A stretch of 64,000 nt of DNA, taken from positions 38,812,901 through 38,876,900 of the forward strand of contig JAWZYU010000034.1 of the NCBI GenBank assembly GCA_038380435.1. Direction: 5' to 3'. The translations under genes and the position numbers were made by a program. Below are positions 38,700 to 48,629 of the stretch, one piece after another (position 1 is the stretch's first letter; every line of letters starts with the position of its first letter). The stretch is from Ryuthela nishihirai (Eukaryota > Arthropoda > Arachnida > Araneae > Heptathelidae). Under the pieces are notes generated by a model that was given only the letters and a program-made list of their open reading frames with translations, searched no databases and was not told the DNA's origin.

Positions 38700-39372
38700 T
38701 TGAAAAGGTTCGATAGTGAGGCGCCATTAGCCACCCGCCTACACAAATTCACAAGCTGTCAGCAAACGGAGAATGAGAGTGTCCGGGAGTATGCTGCCCG
38801 CATTCGGACCTGGGCCTATCAGTTTTTGTGAACAGCAGGAAGAAACATGGACAGCGAGGATCAGGGAATCGGCGATCAGATGCGCCTTGCCCAGTTTCTG
38901 GCGGGCCTGGACCCGCGGCTCAACGGTTCGTACTGTCTCATAACCCCCGCACATTTGAGGAGGCTTTAGCAAAAGCTACACTGGAGGAGAGCAATGAGCG
39001 TGCCTCCGGACGAACGCCAGCCATACGAGCACTTGACGAGGAAACCCCTGCTAGGAACACAGAGTCGAACCCTCTGCCCCAGCTACAGGATCTGTTGGCA
39101 GCCTTTCCGCTGTGCCAGATCCAGGCAGATCTAGTACGTTTGGGGGAGCGCCTCCACCAGATTGAGGGACAGCGAGAGAGGAGCCATACCAGTCAGCCCC
39201 AACAACAGCGGCACCCCTGGGCGGATCGCCAGGGTGTCACGTGCTTTGCGTGCGGTGGAGTGGGCCATTACGCCTGTCAGTGTGCGTCGCCCCCGACCCT
39301 ACGCCCACGTGACCCGCAATACCAAACAGGACGAAACCGGCAGCAAAATCGAGACTGAGCAACTCCACGGAT
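38700..39372 (+). pseudogene. Gypsy-B gag fragment
   Basis: Frames carry in order TENESVREYAARIRTWAYQF (capsid-like), ATLEESNERASGRTPAIRAL, QADLVRLGERLHQIEGQRER and CFACGGVGHYACQC, a CCHC knuckle, ending NRQQNRD. It is frameshifted at about 38830 and 38950. At 39372 it passes directly into LINE D. A second copy of the same junction lies inverted at 45062-45600. Confidence 0.78.
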
Positions 39373-40580
39373 TCCAACCTCGGACTTCAAGATAGTAAGA
39401 CGTGTTCGCTAGTGCTCTCTGTTTTCCACGTGTTTGTGAATTCAGCTAACAATGGATATCAATAAGGACTCCAGATTAAATCGTTGTTTCAAGTTTTTAC
39501 ATCGTGATCTCAGCTATGAGACTTTCGTGACTATATTGGCCAACAATAAGGACCCAGCTGCTATTGAAGTCGCACAAAGTATTTCCAAAGATATCACTAT
39601 TATTACTTTTGCCTCTGAAGACGCTGCGGATGATTTTGCCGCTGATCCGAACCTGGTGTTTCCCACGGACCATTCAAGCGCCTAGGATATCCCCAGAAAA
39701 AGTTTTCATCTCTAAACTACCATTCTTCATCCCTAACTGTGACATCGTGGACGCCCTCAAGCCATATGGCATTGTAAAAAGCATTGCAGAAGAGTTCCTG
39801 AACCTCCCGGGATTGGAATCCATCCGGACGGGTACGAGGGTAGTCCACATGGAGATGAAGAAAATGGTACCCAATTTCCTCCACATCTCTACCTTTTCGG
39901 CTACAATTAAATACTCTGGCATGATCCGGCTTTGCAAGTGGTGCAGACTCCCAGGCCACATCATAAAGGACTGCGAAGCCTTCGCCAAGAAGAACCTGCC
40001 ACCTCCCGCATCAAAATCGGTCACAATTTCGGACTCTATCTCGACCACCAACTCTTCGCAACTGCTGGCACCAACCTCCATTCAAAGAGAAGAAGTTCAG
40101 GATGCTCCAAAAGAAGTTCCCGCTCCTGAAGAGTCAGCTCCTTCTACTCCCCTTCAACAAAAAAGAAAGCACCTTCCCTCTCCATCGGATTCACCTTCTG
40201 CCTCTGAGTCTACTGCCCATCAGAAGAAAAAACAGCCAGCTCCTGACTCGCCTTCCTCATTAATAGGTAATATTCAAAATTTCATCATAGATCGATCCAC
40301 CTCCCCCTCTATTACTCTAAATTCTGACCCCCCTGATTTTCTTGAAAACTTTGAGGACCTCCTTGATTTTCTAAAATTTCTTATTAACCCTAAATTAGCC
40401 TCCTCCGAATGGGAAATCCCTCCCCACCTTAAAGCTCCTAAAATAACGCTATCCAAGGACGGTTGCATTTTGCCGAAGTATCGAGACCTTTACCTCTGCT
40501 TTAGGCAAATGCCCGCAGAGAGAGTGCTTTTCTATTTGGGACTTCCTCCAATTAGTAAAGAATCTCCTCCCTCTTCTTAA
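39373..40580 (+). pseudogene. LINE D 5' end and ORF1
   Basis: After an 80-bp leader, ATG at 39452 gives MDINKDSRLNRCFKFLHRDL. One frameshift at about 39680 leads to the frame ending at 40580. It contains an RRM-like region (KVFISKLPFFIPNCDIVDAL), LCKWCRLPGHIIKDC (a C-x2-C-x4-H-x4-C knuckle), a Pro/Ser-rich linker and an acidic-aromatic C-terminus. This is an ORF1 or gag-like RNA-binding protein of a non-LTR element. No ORF2 follows, so the element is 3'-truncated. Confidence 0.65.
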
Positions 40581-40659
40581 ATAATTCACTATTCTTCCGT
40601 TTTTAAATTATTTTCCGTTCAAAATTAGCCCTTTTCCATCTTTTTTACTCATTTAGCGA

Positions 40660-40938
40660 TCAAAATTCTGCTTAAACATAAACCTATTCCATCATATCTG
40701 GACCACTTTGTACCACATTCCAGTGGAATTAGGATCATCTGGTCCATATGCAAGGGTCGTCAGAGGAGGCTGAATGGAATGCAAGACAGAAGCTAGCGTC
40801 TCAAAATTCTGCTTAAACATAAACCTATTCCATCATATCTGGACCACTTTGTACCACATTCCAGTGGAATTAGGATCATCTGGTCCATATGCAAGGGTCG
40901 TCAGAGGAGGCTGAATGGAATGCAAGACAGAAGCTAGT
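40660..40938. repeat. 141-bp tandem duplication
   Basis: tcaaaattctgcttaaacat to ...gacagaagctag(c/t)gt occurs twice head-to-tail (40660-40800, 40801-40938) with almost no differences, just beyond LINE D ORF1. It is recent, non-coding and unique in the window. Confidence 0.92.
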
Positions 40939-41109
40939 GTAGCGTAGCACAGTGTACTTACATTTTGGCGAAGGCGTTTGGCCACAGGCCGCCTTTTGAT
41001 GAGAGAGGGAAAGGCAACAATGATGGGCTGTAGTGACTCAGGTCCAATGAAAAGAGGTGGAGAGGAAAGAGTGTTCACAATCTCCCAGAAACAGGTCAAA
41101 AGAGCGTGT

Positions 41110-41812
41110 GTTCAGTGTGGGCTTTCAGGGGAGGGAGAAAGAAAAAAACAAAAAAAAAAAAATTAAAAAATTAGCAACAACAAAAAAAAATTTCCATCTC
41201 ATAGGAGAGAAATAATATGGGGTTGTAAAAGGGAGGGGGGAGGGGGGGGGCAGGTGGAGTAAGGAGAGGGCAACAAGGAGAGAACCAAAAGGTTCAGCAA
41301 TGGGGGACAAAGTTAATAAAAAAAATATTTTTTTTTAATTGTAAAAAAAAAATTTTTTTTTCCATAAAAATAATAAAAATCAAAATAAACCAAGTTTTAA
41401 CCTCCTCAGGCAGGGCTTGCCCAAGGGGTGAATCTTGGTGGGTATGGGGAAGGGGGGGAGGTGGCAGTCCCAAAGTAATGAGGGAATAATCAGGAAAAAA
41501 TAGGAGGAGAAGGGGAAATTAACATTTGGGAACAAAGCAAAACCACGTGCACCGTAGTGCAGAGAAAACTAAGCATAGGGGTAGGGTGAAGAAAGGCCAG
41601 ACCAAGGACCTTACTAAAATCATTAGGAAAAGTAGCAAAATGAATAAGAAAGTGAGGAAATGGGGAAAAGGTGGGTATTGTGTCAGTAAAATGGGGGTGA
41701 GTGGGAGATGGGTGTTCAGCAAAATGGGAAATAAAAAGAAAGTGGGGTGGAAAGGCAAAGGGGCAGTGAGGTGTGTGAGTGGCTCAAAATTCTGCCTCCT
41801 CTCCATTCCTCA
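41110..41812. other. Purine-rich low-complexity stretch, no gene
   Basis: Long A- and G-rich runs (including G8-9 at about 41240) on the plus strand, with many shadow frames on both strands. No motif supports a protein. Confidence 0.5.
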
Positions 41813-41959
41813 CTCTCAGCCAATCCCAAAATTCCTTTATCCTCATTGGCTGAGACTCCTCTTGCCCACTCGTCTCCGCTAGCGTCAAACCTAACCAACT
41901 TCCAGCTCCCGCTCTCAGCCAATGCCAAAATTCCTTCAATCCCATTGGCTGTGACGTCA
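41813..41959. promoter_or_regulatory. Promoter-like cluster: four CCAAT boxes and a CRE
   Basis: Two direct repeats (41813-41856 and 41912-41955, spacing 99 bp) each hold an inverted pair, CTCAGCCAAT and ATTGGCTG(A/T)G. These are NF-Y-type CCAAT boxes in both orientations. The second runs into TGACGTCA (41952-41959), a perfect CRE/ATF site. GC content rises here. The cluster lies upstream of Gypsy-B leader sequence (42272), so it could be an element promoter or an unrelated host promoter. Confidence 0.5.
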
Positions 41960-42271
41960 GCGATCGATTTCCATCATCTCGCTGCTCTGACGCTACTTTT
42001 GGCTTTATTTCTCCCCCCCCCCTTCAAATTATTGCTCCCCCGTCCACAATTTTAATGTTTAGCCTACTTAACACTAAATTATCACTAAATTATACCCTTC
42101 TCCCCCTTTTTTCTCTCTCATTCCACGATTTTCGCGACACTTACCAACTTTGGAGCAAAATAAGATCTGTGCAAACTTTCGGCCTTTCCTTCCATCCTTG
42201 CCTCTAAAAATTAAAATTCCAATTTTTAACATCTTCTCCCTCACTCTATCACCCACAGAAGACATTGGCTC

Positions 42272-42784
42272 GTGGTCCTGATGATAAGCAGGCCGAGGCT
42301 TGCTTTACAAATAGGACCAGCATTTAGAGGGATGTGAAAGAAGAAGAGCAACTCCACGGAGTACCCGCTGGACGAGAGAGAATGGATTACCCTTTACCCC
42401 CCCTCAGCAAACTCGAGATCAAGGTAGAGAAGAGTTACGACAAGCCAACCACCATACGGCTCCTTTAAACTAGAACGGGAAGGAAGCCCCGGATGCACTT
42501 CCCAGAGTCCCTTCGAAGCGTCAGCCGTCCGCATTGCCCCGTGTGCCATACTATGCAGTGATGAAAATTCACCTATTGTGTCTGGCCGCATGGAGGACAC
42601 GGAGGTGTCGGCCCTTGTCAATACCGGCGCCACTCTGTCCGTCATGAATAGCCAGTGTTTTCAGCGCTTGAGAGGCCGAATCCTGCACCAAACGGTCCCC
42701 CTCCAACATAATTTGAAAACTGTAGATGGCCACCCCCTTCCAGTGATAGGCAGATACATGGTGACCATACATTTGACGCGCTAA
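42272..42784 (+). pseudogene. Gypsy-B leader, post-gag and protease fragment
   Basis: The leader at 42272-42345 joins directly to the post-gag sequence caactccacggagtacccgc (gag deleted). A spacer follows, and at 42578 a protease frame: MEDTEVSALVNTGATLSVMN, in which the active-site Asp of D-T-G is Asn, then VDGHPLPVIGRYMVT. It ends at about 42780. It lies in the opposite orientation to the RT at 42985, so the locus is rearranged. Confidence 0.7.
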
Positions 42785-42880
42785 CGCTACCGCGTTAAAT
42801 ATATAATTGAAATCCAAAGTGAATGCACAGTATTCCCTGTTAAGAAACAATAATTAATAGATTCTGAAAAAAATTCATCG

Positions 42881-42955
42881 CCGCCACGGCGGGAATCGAA
42901 CCCGCATCTCTCCAGATTCATGCCAGAGCGTGCTAACCATTTGCACCACGCGTCG
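42881..42955 (-). tRNA. tRNA-like sequence between inverted repeats
   Basis: The minus strand has a perfect D stem (GTGC AAATGGTTA GCAC), a perfect T arm (GCGGG TTCGATT CCCGC, a good B box) and an acceptor pairing CGACGCG/CGTGGCG with one mismatch. The anticodon arm is weak (TCTGG CATGAAT CTGGA), would expose TGA and lacks T33. It is probably a pseudo-tRNA or SINE head, not a working tRNA. It is flanked by ATTCTGAAAAAAATTC (42861) and its near-exact complement (42961-42976). Confidence 0.45.
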
Positions 42956-42984
42956 GACAACGAATATTTTCAGAATTTGACCTT

Positions 42985-44004
42985 TTAAGTTTTTCTTCTT
43001 GAGACGTGACTGAGACAGCGTGTTTCCGGGGGCTTCAATTTCCGACTGGCGTAAGCTACCGGATGACGGAAACCGTCGTCCGTCTCCTGCTCGAGTACGC
43101 CGGCTACCGCAATATCCGACGCACCGGTTGACAGGAAAAATTTCCGTCCAAAGTCGGGGTACAGGAGAAGGGGCTCGGTCATTAATTTCCTCTTCAGTAC
43201 TTCGAACGCTTCCTCCGCTTCTGGAGACCATCTAAAAGGGGTGTCCTTCTTCACTAAATGGACCAAGGGGGCTGTAAGATCGGCGTAGCGATCGATAAAA
43301 CGCCGGTAGTAGCCGGTTAGGCCTAGGAAGGCTCGAACGTTCCGGACACTACGGGGGCGAGGAAATTCTTCAATGGCCTGGACGTTCCACGGGTCCGGCT
43401 GGACCCCTTCTGCGGAAATAAAATGTCCCAAGTAAGTGAGGGATTCCTTCGTGAATTGGCACTTTGCTGGCTTCAACTTTAAATTGTAGGCCCTTAGGCG
43501 GTCAAATACCCTCTGTAACCGTTCTGTGTGTTGTTCAAATGTCTGGGAGGCCACCATTATGTCGTCGAGGTAGACGAGAACTTGCTCTTGTCGCATTCCC
43601 ATTAATACGTGGTCCAATAAATGCTGGAACGTAGCGGGACTGTTCTTCAGTCCAAATGGTAAGTAGTTAAATTCAAATAACACTTTCCTGCTGATGAACG
43701 CAGTTTTCTCCACGTCACGTGGGTGAACGGGAACCTGCCAATAACCGGATACCATATCCAGTGAGCTAAAATATTTGGCGTGAGCTAGTTGGTCGATAAT
43801 TTCGTTTATGAGGGGGAGGGGGTACGAATCTGGGACTGTTTTCGCATTTAGGGCCCTGTAGTCGACGCAGAATCTGTAGGTGGAGTCTTTTTTCTTCACT
43901 AAGACGATGGGTGACGCAAAAGGAGAGGCGCTTTCTCTTATTATTCCTTGCTCTAACAACTCATCCACTTGTCGGTCCAATTCGCCCTGCAGCGCGAACG
44001 GCAC
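42985..44004 (-). pseudogene. Gypsy-B reverse transcriptase, open frame of 339 codons
   Basis: RT motifs in order: QGIIRESASPFASPIVLVKK, DSTYRFCVDYRALNAKT, FSSLDMVSGYWQVPV, YLPFGLKNSPATFQ and VLVYLDDIMVAS (catalytic DD intact). Then the thumb (YLGHFISAEGVQPDP, RAFLGLTGYYRRFI) and the start of RNase H, where FLSTGASD has Gly for the first catalytic Asp. The frame ends soon after by rearrangement. The RT core itself could be intact, but gag and integrase are lost. Confidence 0.88.
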
Positions 44005-44360
44005 CCTGTATGCCCGCTGCCTCGTCCTTTTTCTTGTGCAGTGTGCCTGAATGACAATCTATGATGAATCGATGCTTTTTGAGGATATCGTGTCCCATTA
44101 TCATGTCGTATCGTGGAGTGTCTATGTCAAGGGCTACTATGGGGTGTTCAAATCTAATCCCGTCAAATGTGAGGGTCACCATGTATCTGCCTATCACTGG
44201 AAGGGGGTGGCCATCTACAGTTTTCAAATTATGTTGGAGGGGGACCGTTTTGTGCAGGATTCGGCCTCTCAAGCGCTGAAAACACTGGCTATTCATGACG
44301 GACACAATGGCGCCGGTATCGACAAGGGCCGACACCTCCGTGTCCTCCATGATTGGTAGG
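43961..44360 (-). pseudogene. Gypsy-B aspartic protease
   Basis: Read on the minus strand: MEDTEVSALVDTGAIVSVMN (active-site DTGA), VDGHPLPVIGRYMVT and YDMIMGHDILKKHRFIIDC. It flows into the RT region after a frameshift near 44000. Its 5' side is replaced at about 44355 by an RTE-type endonuclease piece. Compare the inactive NTGA copy at 42578-42784. Confidence 0.82.
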
Positions 44361-44546
44361 GCCAACAATATTGCCCTTGTTCTTGGTGACTTCAATGCCA
44401 AAGTTGGTACTGACTCTGATCTTTGGGGAGGGGTGATAGGCCCTTTTGTTATTGGTAGCTGCAATGGGCAACGTCTCCTACAGGTAAGTAAACTCAATGG
44501 TTTCAGAATAACTAACACATATTACAAACACCGCGACATTCTTTTA
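44355..44546 (+). pseudogene. RTE/BovB-type LINE endonuclease fragment
   Basis: The plus frame reads RANNIALVLGDFNAKVGTDS, then WGGVIGPFVIG and LNGFRITNTYYKHRD. This is the GDFNAKVG region of the APE-type endonuclease of RTE-clade elements (often annotated as craniofacial-development-protein-2-like). Only about 64 codons remain, joined without a gap to Gypsy-B protease on one side. Confidence 0.75.
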
Positions 44547-44633
44547 TAATTGTGGAGTCATGTGATTTTTTATTAGAGAAACCTGGGATTTTATTAAACA
44601 TTGGCGGAAAAGATGTTGTCCAGTAAGGAATGG

Positions 44634-44792
44634 ATCAGGGTAGAGAAGATTTACGACAAGCCAACCACCATACGGCTCCTTTAAACTAGAACGGGAGGGA
44701 AGCCCCGGATGCACTTCCCAGAGTCCCCTCGAAGCGTCAGCCGTCCGCATTGCCCCGTGTACCATACTATGCAGTGATGAAAATTCACCTAT
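44634..44792 (+). pseudogene. Gypsy-B post-gag segment, second copy
   Basis: About 155 bp nearly identical to 42420-42570 (gacaagccaaccaccatacg, cggatgcacttcccagagtc, gcagtgatgaaaattcacct). It diverges after attcacctat, where the first copy continues into protease. Confidence 0.8.
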
Positions 44793-45061
44793 CCATAAAC
44801 AAGTCCAGTCTGGTAGGTATAAATGGTCAGCACCAGGACCCTGTGAAGTTGACCACACCTCAGCAGGGTACTATACCATCATTAATACTATACCATCTAT
44901 TTAACTTAATTCAGATTCAAAAAGCCTCTGAATGAGTTTGCTTTTATAAAGCAAGAATATTCAATTTATGTTATGTGTTCTACTACTACTACCCTGATCT
45001 CGAGTTTCGCTGAGGGGGTGTAAAGGGGAATCCATTCTCTCTCGTCCAGCGGGTCCTCCGT

Positions 45062-45194
45062 GAAACAACGATTTAATCTGGAGTCCTTATTGATATCCAT
45101 TGTTAGCTGAATTCACAAACACGTGGAAAACAGAGAGCACTAGCGAACACGTCTTACTATCTTGAAGTCCGAGGTTGGAATCCGTGGAGTTGCT
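45062..45194 (-). mobile_element. LINE D 5' fragment inside Gypsy-B gag
   Basis: The first 130 bp of LINE D (through the first codons MDINKDSRLNRC) sit in Gypsy-B post-gag sequence between two CACGGA repeats. The 5' junction is identical to that at 39372. Here, however, the rest of LINE D is absent and Gypsy-B resumes (ggacccgctggacgagag). Confidence 0.75.
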
Positions 45195-45610
45195 CGGTCT
45201 CGATTTTGCTGCCGGTTTCGTCCTGTTTGGTATCGCGGGTCACGTGGGCGTAGGGTCGGGGGCGACGCACACTGACGGGCGTAATGGCCCACTCCACCGC
45301 ACGTAAAGCACGAGACACCCTGGTGATCCGCCAAGGGGTGCCGCTGTTGCTGGGGCTGACTGGTATGGCTCCTCTCTCGCTGTCCCTCAATCTGGTGGAG
45401 GCGCTCCCCCAAACGTACTAGATCTGCCTGGATCTGACACAGCGGAAAGGCTGCCAACAGATCCTGTAGCTGGGGCAGAGGGTTCGACTCTGTGTTCCTA
45501 GCAGGGGTTTCCTCGTCAAGTGCTCGTATGGCTGGCGTTCGTCCGGAGGCACGCTCATTGCTCTCCTCCAGTGGCAAGTCCTTTTCGCCCCGGACTGCTC
45601 GGGGTGTTCG
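45195..45610 (-). pseudogene. Gypsy-B gag, second copy (inverted)
   Basis: The minus frame has LEESNERASGRTPAIRALDE, ERLHQIEGQRERSHTS and CFTCGGVGHYARQC, a CCHC knuckle in which the RQC is better preserved than in the plus-strand copy (ACQC). It covers the same stretch as 38985-39365 at high identity. Upstream gag is missing. Confidence 0.8.
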
Positions 45611-45933
45611 TGCTGCTTCTTCACATCATACCTACATAAAACAGAGAAAGAGAATGAAATGTTGCTCAATCTGTCAGAATTTAATAGTAAATAATAATGA
45701 GTCTCACATTCGGCAACAAGTGAATATAAATCGCAAACAGAACTAATAAGATTATAATTGCTTGCCGTATGTTACTAATTAAAGAAAAATCATTCATCAT
45801 AAGATATAAACTTTAAAAGAAGACATGATACACGAGAAGAAATCTCAAGTATTTCCTCAAACGAACACCAGGGTTATTTTTGAAATAATTATTTTTCCTA
45901 AAATGTAAACATAGAAATGTTCGATTTTTTTTA

Positions 45934-46165
45934 CCTCCTAAAGACACTTTTTCTCCTACAATGTGTTAAATGAACAGAGACCTAAAGGACACAAAAGACC
46001 TAAAGGATTCAGAGAAGGTTGGTGAAAGAGATCCTTTGGACAGCTCTTAAGAAATAGATGGAAGTCTCCCTGTTCTTCAACGTGCACAGAATATTGTTCT
46101 GCATACGGGGCCTTGCATTAACGTCCTATCTGATGGATGACAGTCTTTCTAGGCCCATAAGCATC
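45934..46165 (-). mobile_element. SINE1 copy, tRNA head lost
   Basis: Matches the body from the left end to tctaggcccataagcatc, diverged. It has a small duplication (gacctaaaggacac, gacctaaaggattc). Confidence 0.7.
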
Positions 46166-46179
46166 ATCATTATTTTAGG

Positions 46180-48260
46180 GAATAATCATTGTAGTTTCGA
46201 TAGATGTCGATGATTTGTAACAAATATCTAATCTCGGCTATCCCTTGCAAAACATCCCCGATCTGTTAAAAGTATTTTTTAAAAAGTCGAATCGATGAAG
46301 CAAGTGTAAACCAATCTGACTTATAAGTGTCATTTGAATACACAATGTGTATTCAAATGACACTTACCTAGTCATGCACACAACCCCTAGTACGAAAACA
46401 TTTATTCAAATAATTAATATCCCATTAAAGCATCAGGAGAAAGACCCATCCTGGCTCTGTGATCACGCTTTTTCAAGCGAAGGGTTGAATCGTTTGCATA
46501 TCTCTTACAATAGGTAAAGATAATTAATGTGATTTTGTAAGCAATGTGATGATTCTGCAGATAGATTATGAGGACGAAAGAGATGCAATGACCACCAATG
46601 ATATCATTCTAATATTATTGCACAAAATCTTTCCTATCTGAGCCCACATTTAAATATTGTAAGAGAAGAAATGATTTCGCCATCTCCAAAGTGAATGAAG
46701 TTCTCGCCGTGGATTTACCGTAAAGAGCTCACTTAGATAAGGAACTAGGCAACCGTTTGCAGTGGGCTGCGAATTTCTTTAGTAAATTGCTTTAAATCCC
46801 TTCAAGTGACCAATTGATTGCATGCAGCGTTGTTAATTCAGCCATTATCACTTCTCATTTCAAATTCTCATAATGGAAAAAAAATCTCATAAAGAACGTC
46901 CAAAGTGTGTTGCAGATGAAGTGAAGCATCGCTCGGATTGTTTCAATCCCAAACCTCTGGCTGATGGTAGGGATATTATAGCATGGGAAGTTTCTATTGG
47001 AATCCATTGTATCTGTGGACAAAATGGCAGTTATTAAGGACTGAGATCGACGTGGTTCCCTTTCAAATGGTAGTCATGATCACGTCCATATTTCAACTGG
47101 TCATGAGTGATTTCGGGAGCATCCCAGTGATCTGCTGTATCTATCTTGGCAGTTTCAATCCTTGATTCCAGTCTTATGGAATATATTTCAGATTGTTCTG
47201 AAGAAATTTAACCTACACAGAATGCCATTCCTATCAACCCTTGTGGATCTGTAAGTGATAATTGTAAAACGAAAACAGGTAACTCATCCCAAGATATAAA
47301 TTCTAAGATTTTATTGTCTCCATATGGTAACGTGTTGGTAGAGTACGCAAGGATTAGGATACAAGTTGTAATTCTCTATTACCCACTTAAATATATACTT
47401 TATGCATACTAAGAGAAGTATTTATGGAATATGGTAGCTCCTAGTCGCCAAAGTATCAAAACCCCTCAACTTTTCTTACATGAGAAGATGTTGAGTACGC
47501 ACTACATAAACAGTCGTGAGGTAAACTAACTTGTTATTAAACGCATTCTCTAAAAAATTAATCACATGGAATTTGTGTATTAAATCATATTTGAAAATCA
47601 TCTTAACACTGTATTGTACTAAAGCTGTTAAAGTTTGCACGCAATAAAAAGTAAATAAAAATAACGTATTCTTTATGTGAAACACAAAGGCAGTTTGCAT
47701 GATAACTTGGAATTGCACCGTGTTCTCGGATTGCAACGAAATGGCCAGCTCCATGTCTTTCGAAATATATCTTTTACACTTGAGAATGACCACCTTCCGG
47801 AACTGCCAAAACATATCGCCATGTTTTATCTGAGTTACGTCATTATTCATTATTTATCAGGTGTTAATGGGTTTTTAATTGGTAACCTGGTACTTGATGT
47901 TACTTTTTTTGTCTCTTATAACTAGTAAGCTATATAAATACTGCTTTGAATTTTATCATGTAATTTTCATAAATCTCGGTACCCTGTAGGTAAAAAGAGT
48001 AAAGTCATAGCACTGCGATCAGCTTAAAGATCATCAGTGTATTCTCTGACATTCGATGTCAATTTAACCAAACTCAGCTCAAGGAGCGATCTAGAGAGTT
48101 TAAACTCTCAAAATGAAAGACAATTTCGGTGTGTTGAATGGGCCAATCAGAGAGCAGATAACGCTGATTATCTAGCTAACCCGATTGAAGGGAACAAGCT
48201 ATTTTGAAGTCTCCTGAACAGAAGCATAAACTGAAACTTTGGTACTTGAGGTAGCCACCA
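46180..48260. other. Mostly unrecognised; two weak coding-like segments
   Basis: A perfect hairpin lies at 46324-46366. An ATG frame at 46872-47036 (+) codes for 54 residues with CVADEVKHRSDCFNPKPLAD. At 47690-47850 both strands are open and GC rises; the minus frame includes MFWQFRKVVILKCKRYISKD. Neither resembles a family I know. The rest shows no gene or repeat. Confidence 0.3.
46324..46366. repeat. Perfect 21-bp-arm palindrome
   Basis: TAAGTGTCATTTGAATACAC(A) and its exact complement are separated by one base. Confidence 0.85.
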
Positions 48261-48264
48261 TGTC

Positions 48265-48628
48265 TTGCCTGAATCATAATCACCAGCACCAGACTAGTAA
48301 TGCGATATTCCCAATTTCGAGTTCCCACTGTATCAGCGTTGAGATTTATCTCTCATAAGCTCCACCCTACTCTCGGTGTGAAAGGGAACACCGATGAGAT
48401 TACAAAGGTCGCGGTCATTCTGATGGGTTGTTGAGCCCTGACCATGTATGAAGGAGAGCCATACCCTGTGCACGTTACAGAACATGCTGGAAGGCCCAGA
48501 CAGAAAGCTCTCATCTGTCTGCCAAGTGTAATCCAGTGGGTCCCCTTCCCCAACCTCCTCTGAACCTTTGTGGTCCTTATGACCTGGCGGTTTAGCCCAT
48601 TGAATGCACAAAAGTGTCACTTAGAGGT
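48265..48628 (+). mobile_element. SINE1 copy, diverged
   Basis: The tRNA-like head has decayed (gactagtaatgcgatattcc, aatttcgagttccc). The body is clear (aacaccgatgagattacaaa, ccctgtgcacgttac, ccttatgacctggcggttta) to cacaaaagtgtcac. Confidence 0.75.
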
Positions 48629-48629
48629 A

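Noticed and set aside
41519..42055. Several ORFs around the purine-rich tract
   Set aside because: Low-complexity Lys/Gly or Pro/Leu/Phe proteins on opposite strands of the same biased DNA. No motif or splice context.
4457..48628. tRNA genes at the tRNA-like sequences of SINE1 and SINE2
   Set aside because: A and B boxes are present, but each is followed by a shared SINE body, recurs many times, and lacks a proper cloverleaf and terminator.
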